Source of the DNA: Sedimentisphaerales bacterium
GTDB lineage: Bacteria; Planctomycetota; Phycisphaerae; Sedimentisphaerales; Anaerobacaceae
DNA: 46,223 nt
Direction of reading: 5' to 3'
NCBI GenBank assembly: GCA_016927855.1
Contig: JAFGLV010000154.1
Location: forward strand, 1 to 46,223
Positions 17,825 to 27,085 of this stretch are shown here, piece by piece. The first letter of the stretch is position 1; the number at the start of each line of letters is the position of its first letter. Made by a program: the position numbers and the translations under genes. The notes under the pieces were generated by a model. That model saw only the letters and a list, made by a program, of their open reading frames with translations, searched no databases and was not told the DNA's origin.

Positions 17825-18688
17825 ATGGAAACACACTTCAAGAAGTATCACGGGTTGGGCAACGATTACCTCGTGATCGATCCGAACGTGTTCGACGTCG
17901 AGATGAGCGAGGCGAATATCCGCCTGATCTGCGATCGCAACTTCGGCGTCGGCTCGGACGGGATCCTGTACGGGCCGACCTTCGAGGGTGACATGCCGGT
18001 CCTGCGGATTCTCAATCCCGACGGCAGCGAGGCGGAGAAGAGCGGCAACGGCCTGCGCATCTTCGCCAAGTACCTCTTCGAGAAGCAGTACGTTCAGTCC
18101 AAAATGTTCAAGATCAAGACGCTAGGCGGGATCGTCCACGTCGAGGTCAAAGACAACACTGCTGGCCTGATCCGCATCGATATGGGCAAGGTGACGTTCG
18201 TTAGCAACGAGATTCCGGTCGCCGGCGCGCCGCGCGAGGTCATCAACGAACCACTAGACGTCAACGGAGTGGAGCTGAAGGTCACCTGCCTGTCCATCGG
18301 CAACCCTCATTGCGTGATCCCGATGGAGCAGGTCAGCGAGGAGCGGGCCCGCGCTCTGGGTCCGTTCGTCGAGAACCACAAGCTGTTCCCCAACCGGATC
18401 AACCTCCAGATCGTCAAGGTCCTCGACCGCGCGACCATCGACATCCGCATCTGGGAGCGCGGCGCCGGCTATACACTCGCGTCGGGAAGCAGCGCCTGCG
18501 CCGCCGCGTGCGCCGTTCACAAGCTGGGCCTGGTCGACAACGACGTCACCGTCCATAATCCCGGCGGCGAGCTGCACATCGAAATCGCTACCGACGGCGA
18601 AGTTTTCATGACCGGCCCCGTCGAAGGCACCTTCGAAGGCACCTTCCACCCCGACCTGGCGGCGCGAATCTCGAAGACAGAACCTTGA
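17825..18688 (+). CDS. dapF: Diaminopimelate epimerase family protein with Ser-Ser active site
   Basis: A 287-residue, full-length DapF-fold protein, with YHGLGNDYLVID at the start, GVGSDG, GNPHCV and ERGAG all conserved. DapF inverts LL- to meso-diaminopimelate with a thiol pair equivalent to Cys73 and Cys217 of Haemophilus DapF. Here both are serine: Ser73 in AEKSGNGLR and Ser220 in TLASGSSACA. Cys225 lies five residues further on. Because the neighbouring residues are otherwise typical, this looks like a coherent subfamily rather than decay. Whether it makes meso-DAP or acts on another amino acid is open. Confidence 0.8.
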   Translation: METHFKKYHGLGNDYLVIDPNVFDVEMSEANIRLICDRNFGVGSDGILYGPTFEGDMPVLRILNPDGSEAEKSGNGLRIFAKYLFEKQYVQSKMFKIKTLGGIVHVEVKDNTAGLIRIDMGKVTFVSNEIPVAGAPREVINEPLDVNGVELKVTCLSIGNPHCVIPMEQVSEERARALGPFVENHKLFPNRINLQIVKVLDRATIDIRIWERGAGYTLASGSSACAAACAVHKLGLVDNDVTVHNPGGELHIEIATDGEVFMTGPVEGTFEGTFHPDLAARISKTEP

Positions 18689-18772
18689 TGACCGAGGTCG
18701 GTATTCAACACGGGCCGAGGAAGCGACCGACGAGCGCCGTTTCCAGCGCCGATGGGCGCTGCGCGACGAGTG

Positions 18773-21700
18773 TCATTCCTCACAAGACCTCTGCTCCCAC
18801 CTGAGTCTCGGATAGTCCTGGCCTTCGCAGATCGTCCACATGCTCTCGAAGTCCCAACCGGCGTTCTTAAAGGTGCTCGCCTTCTGCATCTGCCCGGTGC
18901 CTAAACCAAGAGCACCTTCAGGATCGGGGTCGAGGCCTGCCACGCCATCCTCCAGTATCGAAACGCTCGTGTCCCAGAAGCAGGATACGATGTCTCCTCG
19001 GCGGAAGCTGCCTACCAAGCCGGCGACGCTCTGCTGCCCGGTGACGGAACACGCTGAGTAGCAGGACGTAAGAATCCCGGTGCTCTCTCCCGTCAGTCCT
19101 GCGACCTCCTCGACGCCTTGCGTGCTGCCGGCGGCATAGCAGTTGACAATCTGGCCGTAGTTGACACCGACCAGACCACCTACCTGACGCTCACCGATGA
19201 CGTCTGTCCGGGCCAGACTGCCCGTGATGCTCCGGCCATACGGGTTCCATCCCACGAGTCCACCGACATACCGCGAGCCGGCGACATCTCCGGTGCTGGA
19301 ACAATTGAGAACGTTGCCCCCGCCCGATCCGATGAGCCCTCCGGCATAAGAACGTCCCGTGACCGCGCCGGCCGCATGACAATTGAGGACGTCGCCTACG
19401 CCGGCCCCGATGAGCCCTCCGACATAGGAACCTCCCGTGACAGCACCGGTAGCGTGGCAGGACTCAACTGTGTTTGCGCTCATACCGATCAATCCCCCGC
19501 CGTATGCACTGCGTGCGTTGACATGAGCCTCACACCAACAAGCTGTGACCGGTTCCATGCTCCAGCCGATCAACCCGCCGGCGACCCGGTCGGCCTCGAT
19601 ATCACAGGACGCGGAACAATTGAGGACGGGACCAACGGTGCACCCCGCCAGGCCGCCGGCATCATTGACGACAACAGCGACACGACCCGTGACCGAGCAG
19701 CCGGAGATGGTCCCACCGCTGTATCCAGCCAGCCCGCCGGCACAGTGGTGTGCAGAGACACAAACACTATCGAGGTGCAGGTTCAGAACAGCACCGTTCG
19801 CATCCTGCAGCCTCGGCAGATCGCGCCAGAAAGAAACCTCCGAGGCAATACTCCCGAACAGGCCGACGCAGTTCTCGGTATCCGCAACACAGGTGAAGTT
19901 CGAGATCGTGTGGTCATTGCCATCGAAGACGCCGCTGAACGGCACTCCGTGGACGCCGATGGGATGCAAATCGTTGGGGTCGACCTCAGCCAGATCGATA
20001 TCGCTGGTCAGCAGAAAACACCGATCCCAGTCCGCCGGATGATTACCCACGTCGATCAGATCGTTCAGGCTGCCGATTCGGTACGGGTCATTGGGTTCGC
20101 CGGCGCCGCCGCTGTATCGGTTCGGATCTGCTTCAATGGGCTCTCCCGGCCCGTCTTCCCACGCCAGGTGCGGATAGTCCTGACCGTCCTCAATCTGCCA
20201 CGAACCCAGCCAGCCCCAACCTCGAAAGGTGTGCGCACGGATCATCTGTTCAGTCGTCTTGCCTCTGCCCTCGGCGCTGACGGATAGGCCGGCGCGCTCC
20301 ACGTCCCAGTAACTCAGCAACGTGACACCGCTATTGCTGGCTCCGACCAGCCCTCCTGCCGTCGCGGGCTCCTCAGTGATTCCCGATCCGCCCCTGCCAC
20401 TGATCACACGGGTGGAAATGCCGAGCACCGGCGCGGCGGCATAGGACGCGGCGATGAGTGCTCCGTTGCGTCCCACGAGCCCGCCGACAGCGTTGTAGCC
20501 GGTGACGGAACCGAGGCAGTAGCAGGACGATATGCAGGTCTCCGGCGGATCGGGTATGGCGCCCGGCGGCGGTCCAGCTAGGGTCGCGAGGAGCTTGGGT
20601 GTTCCGTTGACACCTGCCAGGCCGCCGACATTCTCGTCTGCGGCAACGACCGCGGCAGAATTCGAAGCGACGATATCGCCGTCATTGAAGCCGACGAGTC
20701 CCCCTGTAATCGAGTCTCCGGCTACGTCCCCTGCGGAGAAGCAGGCCGTGACAGCACCACTGCTATACCCTGCCAATCCACCCACTCCGTCGCCGCCGGC
20801 GACCGTCACCAGAACCGAGCAATGCTCGATGACACCTGCACTGGACCCGGCTAAGCCACCCACGCTGTCATCACCGGTGACGCCACCAAGGACCGAGCAG
20901 CGTTCGATCGTCCCGAGGCTGCACCCGGCAAGGACCCCCACATACCGGCTTCCGGACACAAGGGCATCGGTGAAATCGATTCCCGCGACATAGGCCGTGC
21001 GGTCGAGAAAACCGAACAAGCCCACATAATCCTGGGTACCAGAGCGGCATTCGAAATGAGAGATCGCATGGCCGTCACCCACGAAGGAGCCCGTGAACGG
21101 AATGCCGCTGGTGCCTATCGGCAGAATCTCATCCGGATCGACCCTACTCAAGTCGATGTCGCTCTTCAGGACGAAATGCTTGTCGAAGTCCTCCCTGTGA
21201 TAAGCGATGGATAGGAGTTGCTGAGGGGTCCGGACCTGGTAGGGATCGTCGGGACGCCCGGTGCCGCCGCCGTAGCTGGCAGGCTGATCGGTCAGCATCC
21301 GGCCGGGCGTGCCCTCCCAGCCCAGTCGCGGATAGTCTTTTCCCTCTTCCAGGACCCAGAGGTTTCCATAACCCCAGCCGGGATACGTCGAAGCGCTCTG
21401 CATCTGCGCGGTGGTCCTGCCCCTGGCGGCAGGGCTTTCTGTGACGCCGCTGGTTTCCACGTCCCAGTAGCAGAGGTAGACGGAGCCTCCCGTCGTGAAC
21501 CCTGCAACCGTGTCGCCGGTAAGCGCACCGGTGCAATAGCTCAATGAGATTCGGCCTTTGTTACGGCCGGCGAAGCCTGCAGCGAGACTCGGGCTCTGCA
21601 CAGACCCAGTCGCGTAACAGTGACTCACTGCGCCGTTGTTCGATCCCGCCAAGCCACCGACGCAGCCACGTCCCTGAACGTCTCCGGAGGCCCAGCAGGA

Positions 21701-22585
21701 CGTGACGGTGCCGCCGTTTGTGCCAACGAGACCCCCGGCATCGGTGAGCGTGCCTGTAACCGCGGCGGTCGAGTAGCATGCGGAAACGTCTCCGCCGCTG
21801 GATCCAATGAGGCCGCCAACATCCTCTTCTCCGACGACGCGCCCGGTCGAAGAACAGGAAGCGATTTGATCGCCGCTACTGCCCAGGAGACCGCCAACGC
21901 TGTAATGCCCCGTCACGACGCTGTTGGAATGGCATAGCGAGAATGCTCCGTCGTACGCGCGCCCTGTGAGACCGCCCACACGAGAGCGCCCCTGTACCTG
22001 GACAGCGGAGGAGCAAGATAGAACCGTTGTACCACTGCCATAGCCTACCAATCCTCCCACCTCGTAGCCTCCGGAAACGCGTCCGCCCTCGACACTGCAA
22101 CCGGTCAGGGTCGCGTCCTCGGCAAAGCCGACCAAAGCGCCAACCTGAGACCCATCTTCGATGACAAGGTTGGAATCGACCAGCTTCAGATTCCGTATCT
22201 CCCCCCGGCGGACAACTCCAAAGAGCCCAACCCTGTTCACGTTCGAGTTCACGTAGCGGAAGTTGGAAATCGTCCGGCCGTTGCCGTCGAAGACACCCGT
22301 AAACGGTTTGCTGTCACCATAGGTCGCATGATGTCCGATCATGTTGAACTGCGTGCCGATGTAGTCGCGCAGGTCGATATCCGCCACGAGCTTGAAATGC
22401 TTGTCCCACAGGTTGGGATCGGCGCCAATCGCGTTCATCTGCGCGGCGGTAGCGATGAGGTAGGGGCTGTCCCACTCGCCTGTGCCGCCGGCGAATTCGG
22501 CACCCTGTCCGATGATGGGCCACATCAGTGCCACCACGACCGCCACCGTCGAGCAGTATGTCCAACCGCATCTCGACGCTGTCAT
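18773..22585 (-). CDS. Very large secreted GLUG-repeat protein
   Basis: A protein of about 1,270 residues. The start is placed at ATG 22585, behind GGAGGG. A Sec signal peptide occupies about residues 1-28. The rest comprises three large modules. Each begins with a GG-G--(D/N)DPY-I sequence and a WDKHF-L-ADIDL-like segment, then PFTGVFDGNG-TISNF, then many GLUG-type repeats (VGGLVGY-like, each with a CxS or CYxxG turn), and closes with a CYWDVE...GRTTAQM...GWG...LEEGKDYPRL cap. GLUG repeats form beta-helical stalks in cell-surface adhesins and proteases. No catalytic domain or cell-wall anchor is visible. Confidence 0.85.
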   Translation of the reverse strand: MTASRCGWTYCSTVAVVVALMWPIIGQGAEFAGGTGEWDSPYLIATAAQMNAIGADPNLWDKHFKLVADIDLRDYIGTQFNMIGHHATYGDSKPFTGVFDGNGRTISNFRYVNSNVNRVGLFGVVRRGEIRNLKLVDSNLVIEDGSQVGALVGFAEDATLTGCSVEGGRVSGGYEVGGLVGYGSGTTVLSCSSAVQVQGRSRVGGLTGRAYDGAFSLCHSNSVVTGHYSVGGLLGSSGDQIASCSSTGRVVGEEDVGGLIGSSGGDVSACYSTAAVTGTLTDAGGLVGTNGGTVTSCWASGDVQGRGCVGGLAGSNNGAVSHCYATGSVQSPSLAAGFAGRNKGRISLSYCTGALTGDTVAGFTTGGSVYLCYWDVETSGVTESPAARGRTTAQMQSASTYPGWGYGNLWVLEEGKDYPRLGWEGTPGRMLTDQPASYGGGTGRPDDPYQVRTPQQLLSIAYHREDFDKHFVLKSDIDLSRVDPDEILPIGTSGIPFTGSFVGDGHAISHFECRSGTQDYVGLFGFLDRTAYVAGIDFTDALVSGSRYVGVLAGCSLGTIERCSVLGGVTGDDSVGGLAGSSAGVIEHCSVLVTVAGGDGVGGLAGYSSGAVTACFSAGDVAGDSITGGLVGFNDGDIVASNSAAVVAADENVGGLAGVNGTPKLLATLAGPPPGAIPDPPETCISSCYCLGSVTGYNAVGGLVGRNGALIAASYAAAPVLGISTRVISGRGGSGITEEPATAGGLVGASNSGVTLLSYWDVERAGLSVSAEGRGKTTEQMIRAHTFRGWGWLGSWQIEDGQDYPHLAWEDGPGEPIEADPNRYSGGAGEPNDPYRIGSLNDLIDVGNHPADWDRCFLLTSDIDLAEVDPNDLHPIGVHGVPFSGVFDGNDHTISNFTCVADTENCVGLFGSIASEVSFWRDLPRLQDANGAVLNLHLDSVCVSAHHCAGGLAGYSGGTISGCSVTGRVAVVVNDAGGLAGCTVGPVLNCSASCDIEADRVAGGLIGWSMEPVTACWCEAHVNARSAYGGGLIGMSANTVESCHATGAVTGGSYVGGLIGAGVGDVLNCHAAGAVTGRSYAGGLIGSGGGNVLNCSSTGDVAGSRYVGGLVGWNPYGRSITGSLARTDVIGERQVGGLVGVNYGQIVNCYAAGSTQGVEEVAGLTGESTGILTSCYSACSVTGQQSVAGLVGSFRRGDIVSCFWDTSVSILEDGVAGLDPDPEGALGLGTGQMQKASTFKNAGWDFESMWTICEGQDYPRLRWEQRSCEE

Positions 22586-22759
22586 GTCATTTCCCTCCGA
22601 ATCGTACGCCGTCGTGCCGATGACGGACCGCAAGCGTGCAGCGGATGCGAATTCCTCTGTTGCCGTTCCCTGCGCACTACTATACCCGGAGACCGCCGGC
22701 GGATTGCAGGAATTCCTTCGGAAAACGTGCCGACCGGCTCCTTGTTGGGCAGATGCGGG

Positions 22760-23113
22760 TCAAGAAGGCGCCGGCTCTTTGAAAGCAGCCTCGAAATCGT
22801 AGACGTCGTTGAAGTCGTCGATGGTGTCGGTGGGCTGGGCGCTCATCCACTCGTGGCCGATGAGGGTGTAGACGATCTCGCCAAAGTCGCGCGTGGTCTT
22901 GAGCCGCCAGGTGCGCAGCACCAGCCAGGCGAGCCGGCCGTACTTGTCCAGCGCCATCCGCCGCAGGCCCTCGCACAGCGTCTGGCCGCTGACGTGGCCG
23001 CGTTCCTCGACCACATGCGTGACCGTGTACTCCAGGCCTTCGTATACGAATTGAAACGCGGCAGGACAGTACCGCCCATCCTCTATGGCAATCTCGTCGA
23101 GATCTCTCTTCAT
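22760..23113 (-). CDS. Minf_1886 family protein
   Basis: A 117-residue conserved protein matching the Minf_1886 family, which is restricted to Verrucomicrobia and Planctomycetes. Markers are AFQFVYEGLEYT, HVSGQTLCEGLR, YGRLAWLVL and DFGEIVYTLI near the middle. Function is unknown; no cysteine cluster or signal peptide is present. It lies between the GLUG gene and metG on the same strand. Its presence is one of the better taxonomic hints in this window. Confidence 0.85.
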   Translation of the reverse strand: MKRDLDEIAIEDGRYCPAAFQFVYEGLEYTVTHVVEERGHVSGQTLCEGLRRMALDKYGRLAWLVLRTWRLKTTRDFGEIVYTLIGHEWMSAQPTDTIDDFNDVYDFEAAFKEPAPS

Positions 23114-23226
23114 CAGTGAAGCGTTCCTCGTGAAGCGTGAAGCGAAGAGACGGCAGGCCGCAGACCGCAGGCGGCGCTGCTCCTTCCCATCACCAGCATG
23201 ACGTTCCGAGCTTGGCGAAGCTGCCC

Positions 23227-25242
23227 CTACGAGACCGGTTGGCCTGCTTGGGCGCCGGAGTCGGGCGAGAGCAGGAAGACGTCCTTGCCGCCGGGACCGC
23301 AGGCCAGGATCATCCCTTCGGAGAGACCGAACTTCATCTGTCGGGGCTTGAGGTTGGCGAAGAACACGACCAAGCGGCCCACCAACTGCTCGGGCTGGTA
23401 CGCCTTGGCGATCCCGGCCATGACCGTCCGTTGCCCGCCGCCGACGTCCACGACGAAACGCAGCAGCTTATCCGCGCCTTCGACGGGCTCGGCGCTGACG
23501 ACCTTGGCGATCCGCAGGTCCAGCTTGGCGAAATCGTCGATGGTAACTTCCGGCTTGAAAGACGCCGCGGCTTTCGCGGCTGGCTCGGCTGCGGCCGGCT
23601 TGGCAGCTTGCGTTTCTTTGCTTTCTTCGATCATCGTCTTTACCTGTTCCTCGTCAATCCTCTCGAATAAACGTTCGAATGAACTTATCTCGTGGTCTTC
23701 CAGCGTCTGCTCGACATCGGCAAACCCCAGGGCGCCGACGTTGAGGAAACGCTCGACCTTGCCGGCAAACGCTGGCAGGATAGGCTTGAGATATATGGCG
23801 AGCACCTTCACGGCGTTGAGCACCGCGGTCAGGGTCGCGCGGGTCGTCTCGGCGTCGGTTTTGATCGTCGTCCAGGGCTCCTTGCGCTCGACGTAGCGGT
23901 TGGCTTCGTCGGCCAGGGCGCTGATCGTACGCACGACCGCCGCGTAGTTGAGCCCTTCGTAATCGCGGATGATCTGTCCCTTGGCAGCCGCGAGCTTCTC
24001 GACGAGTTGCCTGCCTTCGGCGTCGAGGTGTCCGAGCCGGCCGTCCAGCTTCTTCGTCAGCATCGGGCCCGACCGCGACGCCAGGTTGGCGTACTTGCCG
24101 ACCAGATCGGCGTTGGTCCGATTGATGAAATCCTCGATTCCCAGGTCGATGTCCTCGACGGTGTCGGTCAGCTTGCCGGCGTAGTAGTAGCGCAGGAACT
24201 CTGGATCGAGATGCCGCGCGAAGGTGCTCGCCTTGATGAACGTTCCCCGCGACTTGCTCATCTTTTCGCCGTTGATGGTGAGAAAGCCATGCACGAAGAG
24301 CTTATTGGCGGTCTTGAAGCCCGAGCCCATGAGCATCGCCGGGAAGAACAGCGCATGGAAGTACATGATGTCCTTGCCGATGAAGTGATACAGCTCGTTG
24401 TCGGGACTGTTCCAGAGCCGATCGAAGTCCAGGCCGTGACGCTCGCAGTAGTTCTTGGCCGACGCCAGGTAGCCGATCGGCGCGTCGAGCCAGACGTAGA
24501 AGTACTTGTTGTCCTCGCCGGGGATCTTGAAGCCGAAGTAGGGACCGTCGCGCGAGATGTCCCAGTCCCTCAGGCCCGCTTTGAACCATTCGTCGAGCTT
24601 GTTGGCGACGGACTTCTGCGTGTGGCCGGAGGCGATCAGGGTCCTGAGCTGCTGCTCGTAGTCCGCCAGCTTGAAGAAATAGTGTTCCGAAGTCTGCAAT
24701 ACCGGCGGCGTCCCGCAGTTGGCGCAGCGCGGATCGACGAGGTCGGTGGGCTGGTACGTCGCGCCGCACCGCTCGCAGGAGTCGCCATACTGGTCCGGTG
24801 CACCGCAGCGCGGACACGTCCCGCGCACGTACCGGTCGGGCAGCGCCATTCGGTCGTTCTCGCAGTAGGTCTGCTGGATGTCACGTTTGGCAATCGAGCC
24901 GGCGGCGTTGAGCCGGTTGAAGATCAGCTCGCTAAGTTCGCGGTTCTCGGGCGAATGGGTCGTGTAGTAATTGTCGAATTCGACACCGAAGCGATCGAAG
25001 TCGGCCTTGTGCTCGCCGTGCGTGCGCTCGATCAGCTCCTCGGGCCGGACGCCGGCGGCGCGGGCGCTGATCATGATCGGCGTGCCGTGCGTGTCGTCGG
25101 CGCAGAAGTAGTAGCAGCGGTGGCCGCAGGCTTTCTGAAAGCGGACCCAGATGTCGGTCTGGAGATACTCGACCAGATGGCCAATATGGATGGGACCGTT
25201 GGCGTAGGGCAGGGCCGAGGTAACGACGATCGTTCGGGGCAT
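23227..25242 (-). CDS. metG: Methionyl-tRNA synthetase with C-terminal tRNA-binding domain
   Basis: A 671-residue enzyme that charges tRNA-Met with methionine in the cytoplasm. The HIGH-class signature is [10 protein letters not shown] (about residues 13-22) and the KMSKS loop is [10 protein letters not shown] (about 326-335). The zinc-binding insert has CPRCG, CERCG and CANCG knuckles. The anticodon-binding helices follow, then an Ala/Glu-rich linker. Residues from about 565 form an EMAP-II/Trbp111-like OB fold ([28 protein letters not shown]). The gene starts nine bases after ricT, indicating an operon. Confidence 0.96.
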   Translation of the reverse strand: MPRTIVVTSALPYANGPIHIGHLVEYLQTDIWVRFQKACGHRCYYFCADDTHGTPIMISARAAGVRPEELIERTHGEHKADFDRFGVEFDNYYTTHSPENRELSELIFNRLNAAGSIAKRDIQQTYCENDRMALPDRYVRGTCPRCGAPDQYGDSCERCGATYQPTDLVDPRCANCGTPPVLQTSEHYFFKLADYEQQLRTLIASGHTQKSVANKLDEWFKAGLRDWDISRDGPYFGFKIPGEDNKYFYVWLDAPIGYLASAKNYCERHGLDFDRLWNSPDNELYHFIGKDIMYFHALFFPAMLMGSGFKTANKLFVHGFLTINGEKMSKSRGTFIKASTFARHLDPEFLRYYYAGKLTDTVEDIDLGIEDFINRTNADLVGKYANLASRSGPMLTKKLDGRLGHLDAEGRQLVEKLAAAKGQIIRDYEGLNYAAVVRTISALADEANRYVERKEPWTTIKTDAETTRATLTAVLNAVKVLAIYLKPILPAFAGKVERFLNVGALGFADVEQTLEDHEISSFERLFERIDEEQVKTMIEESKETQAAKPAAAEPAAKAAASFKPEVTIDDFAKLDLRIAKVVSAEPVEGADKLLRFVVDVGGGQRTVMAGIAKAYQPEQLVGRLVVFFANLKPRQMKFGLSEGMILACGPGGKDVFLLSPDSGAQAGQPVS

Positions 25243-25251
25243 TTGCGTTCC

Positions 25252-26280
25252 TTATCTGCGTGGCGTTCGGTTGCCGCCACCCCGGCGCGGCGGACGTCGC
25301 GAAGGGGGCCTGTTGCCGTCGCTCCGGTCGCGGCTGTTCTGGCTGCCGCTATCCTGGGGCTTTTCCTGTCGCACCGGCGCCGAAGGAAGCACGGTGACCT
25401 CCTCCAGGGGAACGGCCTCGCGCTCGCCGCCCTCGTGCTCAACGACCACCAGTTGTGTCAGGATCTGGCCGTCGATGACCTTACCTTCGCCGCGGCTGGT
25501 CCGCACCCAGGAGTTCTTCTTCGGCAGGCGCTTCTTGAGCTCCATGTAGGTTTCGTCCTCATACCGCAGACAGCACTTGAGCCGGCCGCAGTAGCCCGAG
25601 ATCTTCGAGGGGTCGAGCGTGGCTTTCTGCATTTTGGCCATGCGCATGTTCACGGGTTTTAGCAGTTGCAGGAATTTGATGCAGCAGCACTCCTGGCCAC
25701 AACTCTCAACGTCGCCGAGCAGCTTGGCTTCGTCGCGCGAGCCGATCTGGCGCATCTCGATCCGCGTCTGGTACTCCTGGGCCAGCTTGCGCACCAGTTC
25801 GCGAAAGTCGATCCGGCCGTCCGCCATGAAATAGAAAACGATCCGTTCGCCACCGAAAATATGCTCGGCGTCCACGATCTTCATCTTCAGACCCAGCTCT
25901 TTGGCGATCCGCTCGCAGCAGACGATCTCCTCCCGCACGATCTTGCGCAGGTGGCACTCCTCGCTGACGTCGTCGGGTGTCGCGAACCGGATGACCTTGC
26001 CGGCTGGCTCCTTGGGGAAGCTGATCTCGCTATTGGCGAAGTAGCCGTAAATCTGCTCCTCCGTGAACCGGAGGCGTCCCTCGCGATAGGAGGTCAGATG
26101 GCCGACCACGTGACCCAGTTCGAGGCCCTTGTCGGTCTTGACCACGACGCGGGTCGGCGTCTTGGGAACGTGCGCCTCCTCATGCTCGAACAGTCCCAGG
26201 CTGTTCATGCAGCCATAGCGAACCAGCATGTATTTCTTGCCCTTGGCGGGCTTCGGTTTTGTCGCAGCGGTTTCGGTCAT
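25252..26280 (-). CDS. ricT: PSP1 domain protein RicT (YaaT-like)
   Basis: A protein of about 342 residues. ATG 26280 has AGGAC eight bases upstream; ATG 26286 is also possible. It is the PSP1/YaaT family, with the CGQECCCIKFL and CGRLKCCLRYE cysteine sets diagnostic. In Bacillus, YaaT (RicT) joins RicA and RicF in an Fe-S-containing complex that promotes RNase Y function. The C-terminus (about the last 60 residues) is a low-complexity Arg/Pro/Gly tail, possibly RNA-binding. Its proximity to holB and tmk recalls the Bacillus gene order, interrupted here by the mobile element. Confidence 0.92.
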   Translation of the reverse strand: MTETAATKPKPAKGKKYMLVRYGCMNSLGLFEHEEAHVPKTPTRVVVKTDKGLELGHVVGHLTSYREGRLRFTEEQIYGYFANSEISFPKEPAGKVIRFATPDDVSEECHLRKIVREEIVCCERIAKELGLKMKIVDAEHIFGGERIVFYFMADGRIDFRELVRKLAQEYQTRIEMRQIGSRDEAKLLGDVESCGQECCCIKFLQLLKPVNMRMAKMQKATLDPSKISGYCGRLKCCLRYEDETYMELKKRLPKKNSWVRTSRGEGKVIDGQILTQLVVVEHEGGEREAVPLEEVTVLPSAPVRQEKPQDSGSQNSRDRSDGNRPPSRRPPRRGGGNRTPRR

Positions 26281-26371
26281 TTCCATAGTCCTGATCGGGG
26301 CGCACCACACACGCATTTCGTGCTGGCATCCCGGTAAACAGCGATCCACGCAGCATTAACGCTCAGCAAGG

Positions 26372-26378
26372 ATTATAG
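26372..26378. repeat. Left attachment-site core (ATTATAG)
   Basis: This 7-bp core matches 38663-38669. To its left lies chromosomal DNA leading to ricT; to its right, element DNA. If the circle re-forms, the integrase frame would cross this site and stop at 26420-26422. Confidence 0.6.
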
Positions 26379-26474
26379 CAGACGGCGCCACGCCTTACAA
26401 CAGCCAAGTCATAGAATCATAATCCCCTTCCACGCCACCCTCAAGATTGCCGCTTAGGAGAAAGGACTGCGCAC

Positions 26475-26810
26475 ATGCTCAGTAAAAAACGAATGACGAG
26501 CAAACCCGACACAAGCCAAATCCGCGACCACCTGCGCCACTGGTACGCCAACATCCCAGACCTTTACAACGGGGCCTTCCGCAAGCTCTGGGTCAAGGCG
26601 CTCCTGCGAAGGAGCATGGCGGCAGCCATCAAGGCCAAGTGCCAAGATTGCGTCTGTTGGCAGAATCCAGAGATACGCGACTGCTCCGTCTACCACTGCT
26701 CACTTTTCCGGTATCGACCCTTCGCGCAGAAGGACGGGCCTATCGAGCGTGAAATCGACGCCTCAGTCAGGCTTATAGCAGGCGAATCTGGCCCGGAGAA
26801 CGCTGTCTAA
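26475..26810 (+). CDS. Small cysteine-cluster phage-type protein
   Basis: A 111-residue protein (ATG 26493 is an alternative start). The centre carries IKAKCQDCVCWQNPE, then RDCSVYHCSLFRYRP, a Cys-rich pattern (CxxCxC...C...C then RP) found in many small prophage and conjugative-element proteins and likely to bind zinc. Function is unknown. It is the first gene inside the left boundary and stands alone, about 100 bp from the attachment core. Confidence 0.65.
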   Translation: MLSKKRMTSKPDTSQIRDHLRHWYANIPDLYNGAFRKLWVKALLRRSMAAAIKAKCQDCVCWQNPEIRDCSVYHCSLFRYRPFAQKDGPIEREIDASVRLIAGESGPENAV

Positions 26811-26890
26811 TGGGGTTCTACGAAAAGATTGGCCCTCCGGCGTACATCGGGAGGGGTCCGGCCTCTGTGACGACAAAATTACACATTTTT

Positions 26891-26921
26891 CGGAGCGGTC
26901 TGGCGAGGGTGCGATAATAAG
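26891..26921 (+). promoter_or_regulatory. Element promoter, GATAATAAG box 1
   Basis: GATAATAAG (26913-26921) contains a good -10 (GATAAT). CGGA occurs 22 bp upstream, start to start, the same distance as at the copy before 30347. It would drive the polymerase-like gene through a leader of about 150 nt. Confidence 0.5.
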
Positions 26922-27085
26922 GATGGACGAAGTCAACGCATCGCAAAAAAGTATGAACCTGATATGTACACACGACATTCATAGTTTCTCGTGCGGGCAT
27001 AGCTCGACGGAGCGAAAAGCGGCAAGCCCTGGCCGCCTGGCCCACACGTTTTACTCCAGGGTGACAACCGTTGAAGGGCGGACGG

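Noticed and set aside
19118..20287. 389-codon frame on the plus strand with repeated sequence
   Set aside because: Mirror of the GLUG repeats on the other strand; its repeats are inherited from those.
18773..22585. Repetitive DNA that could suggest a CRISPR array
   Set aside because: Repeats are degenerate, of variable spacing and encode GLUG protein repeats; there are no constant-length spacers or cas genes.
23692..25662. 656-codon open frame on the plus strand
   Set aside because: Antisense to metG and ricT; composition (Val/Asp/Gly-rich) is typical of shadow frames.
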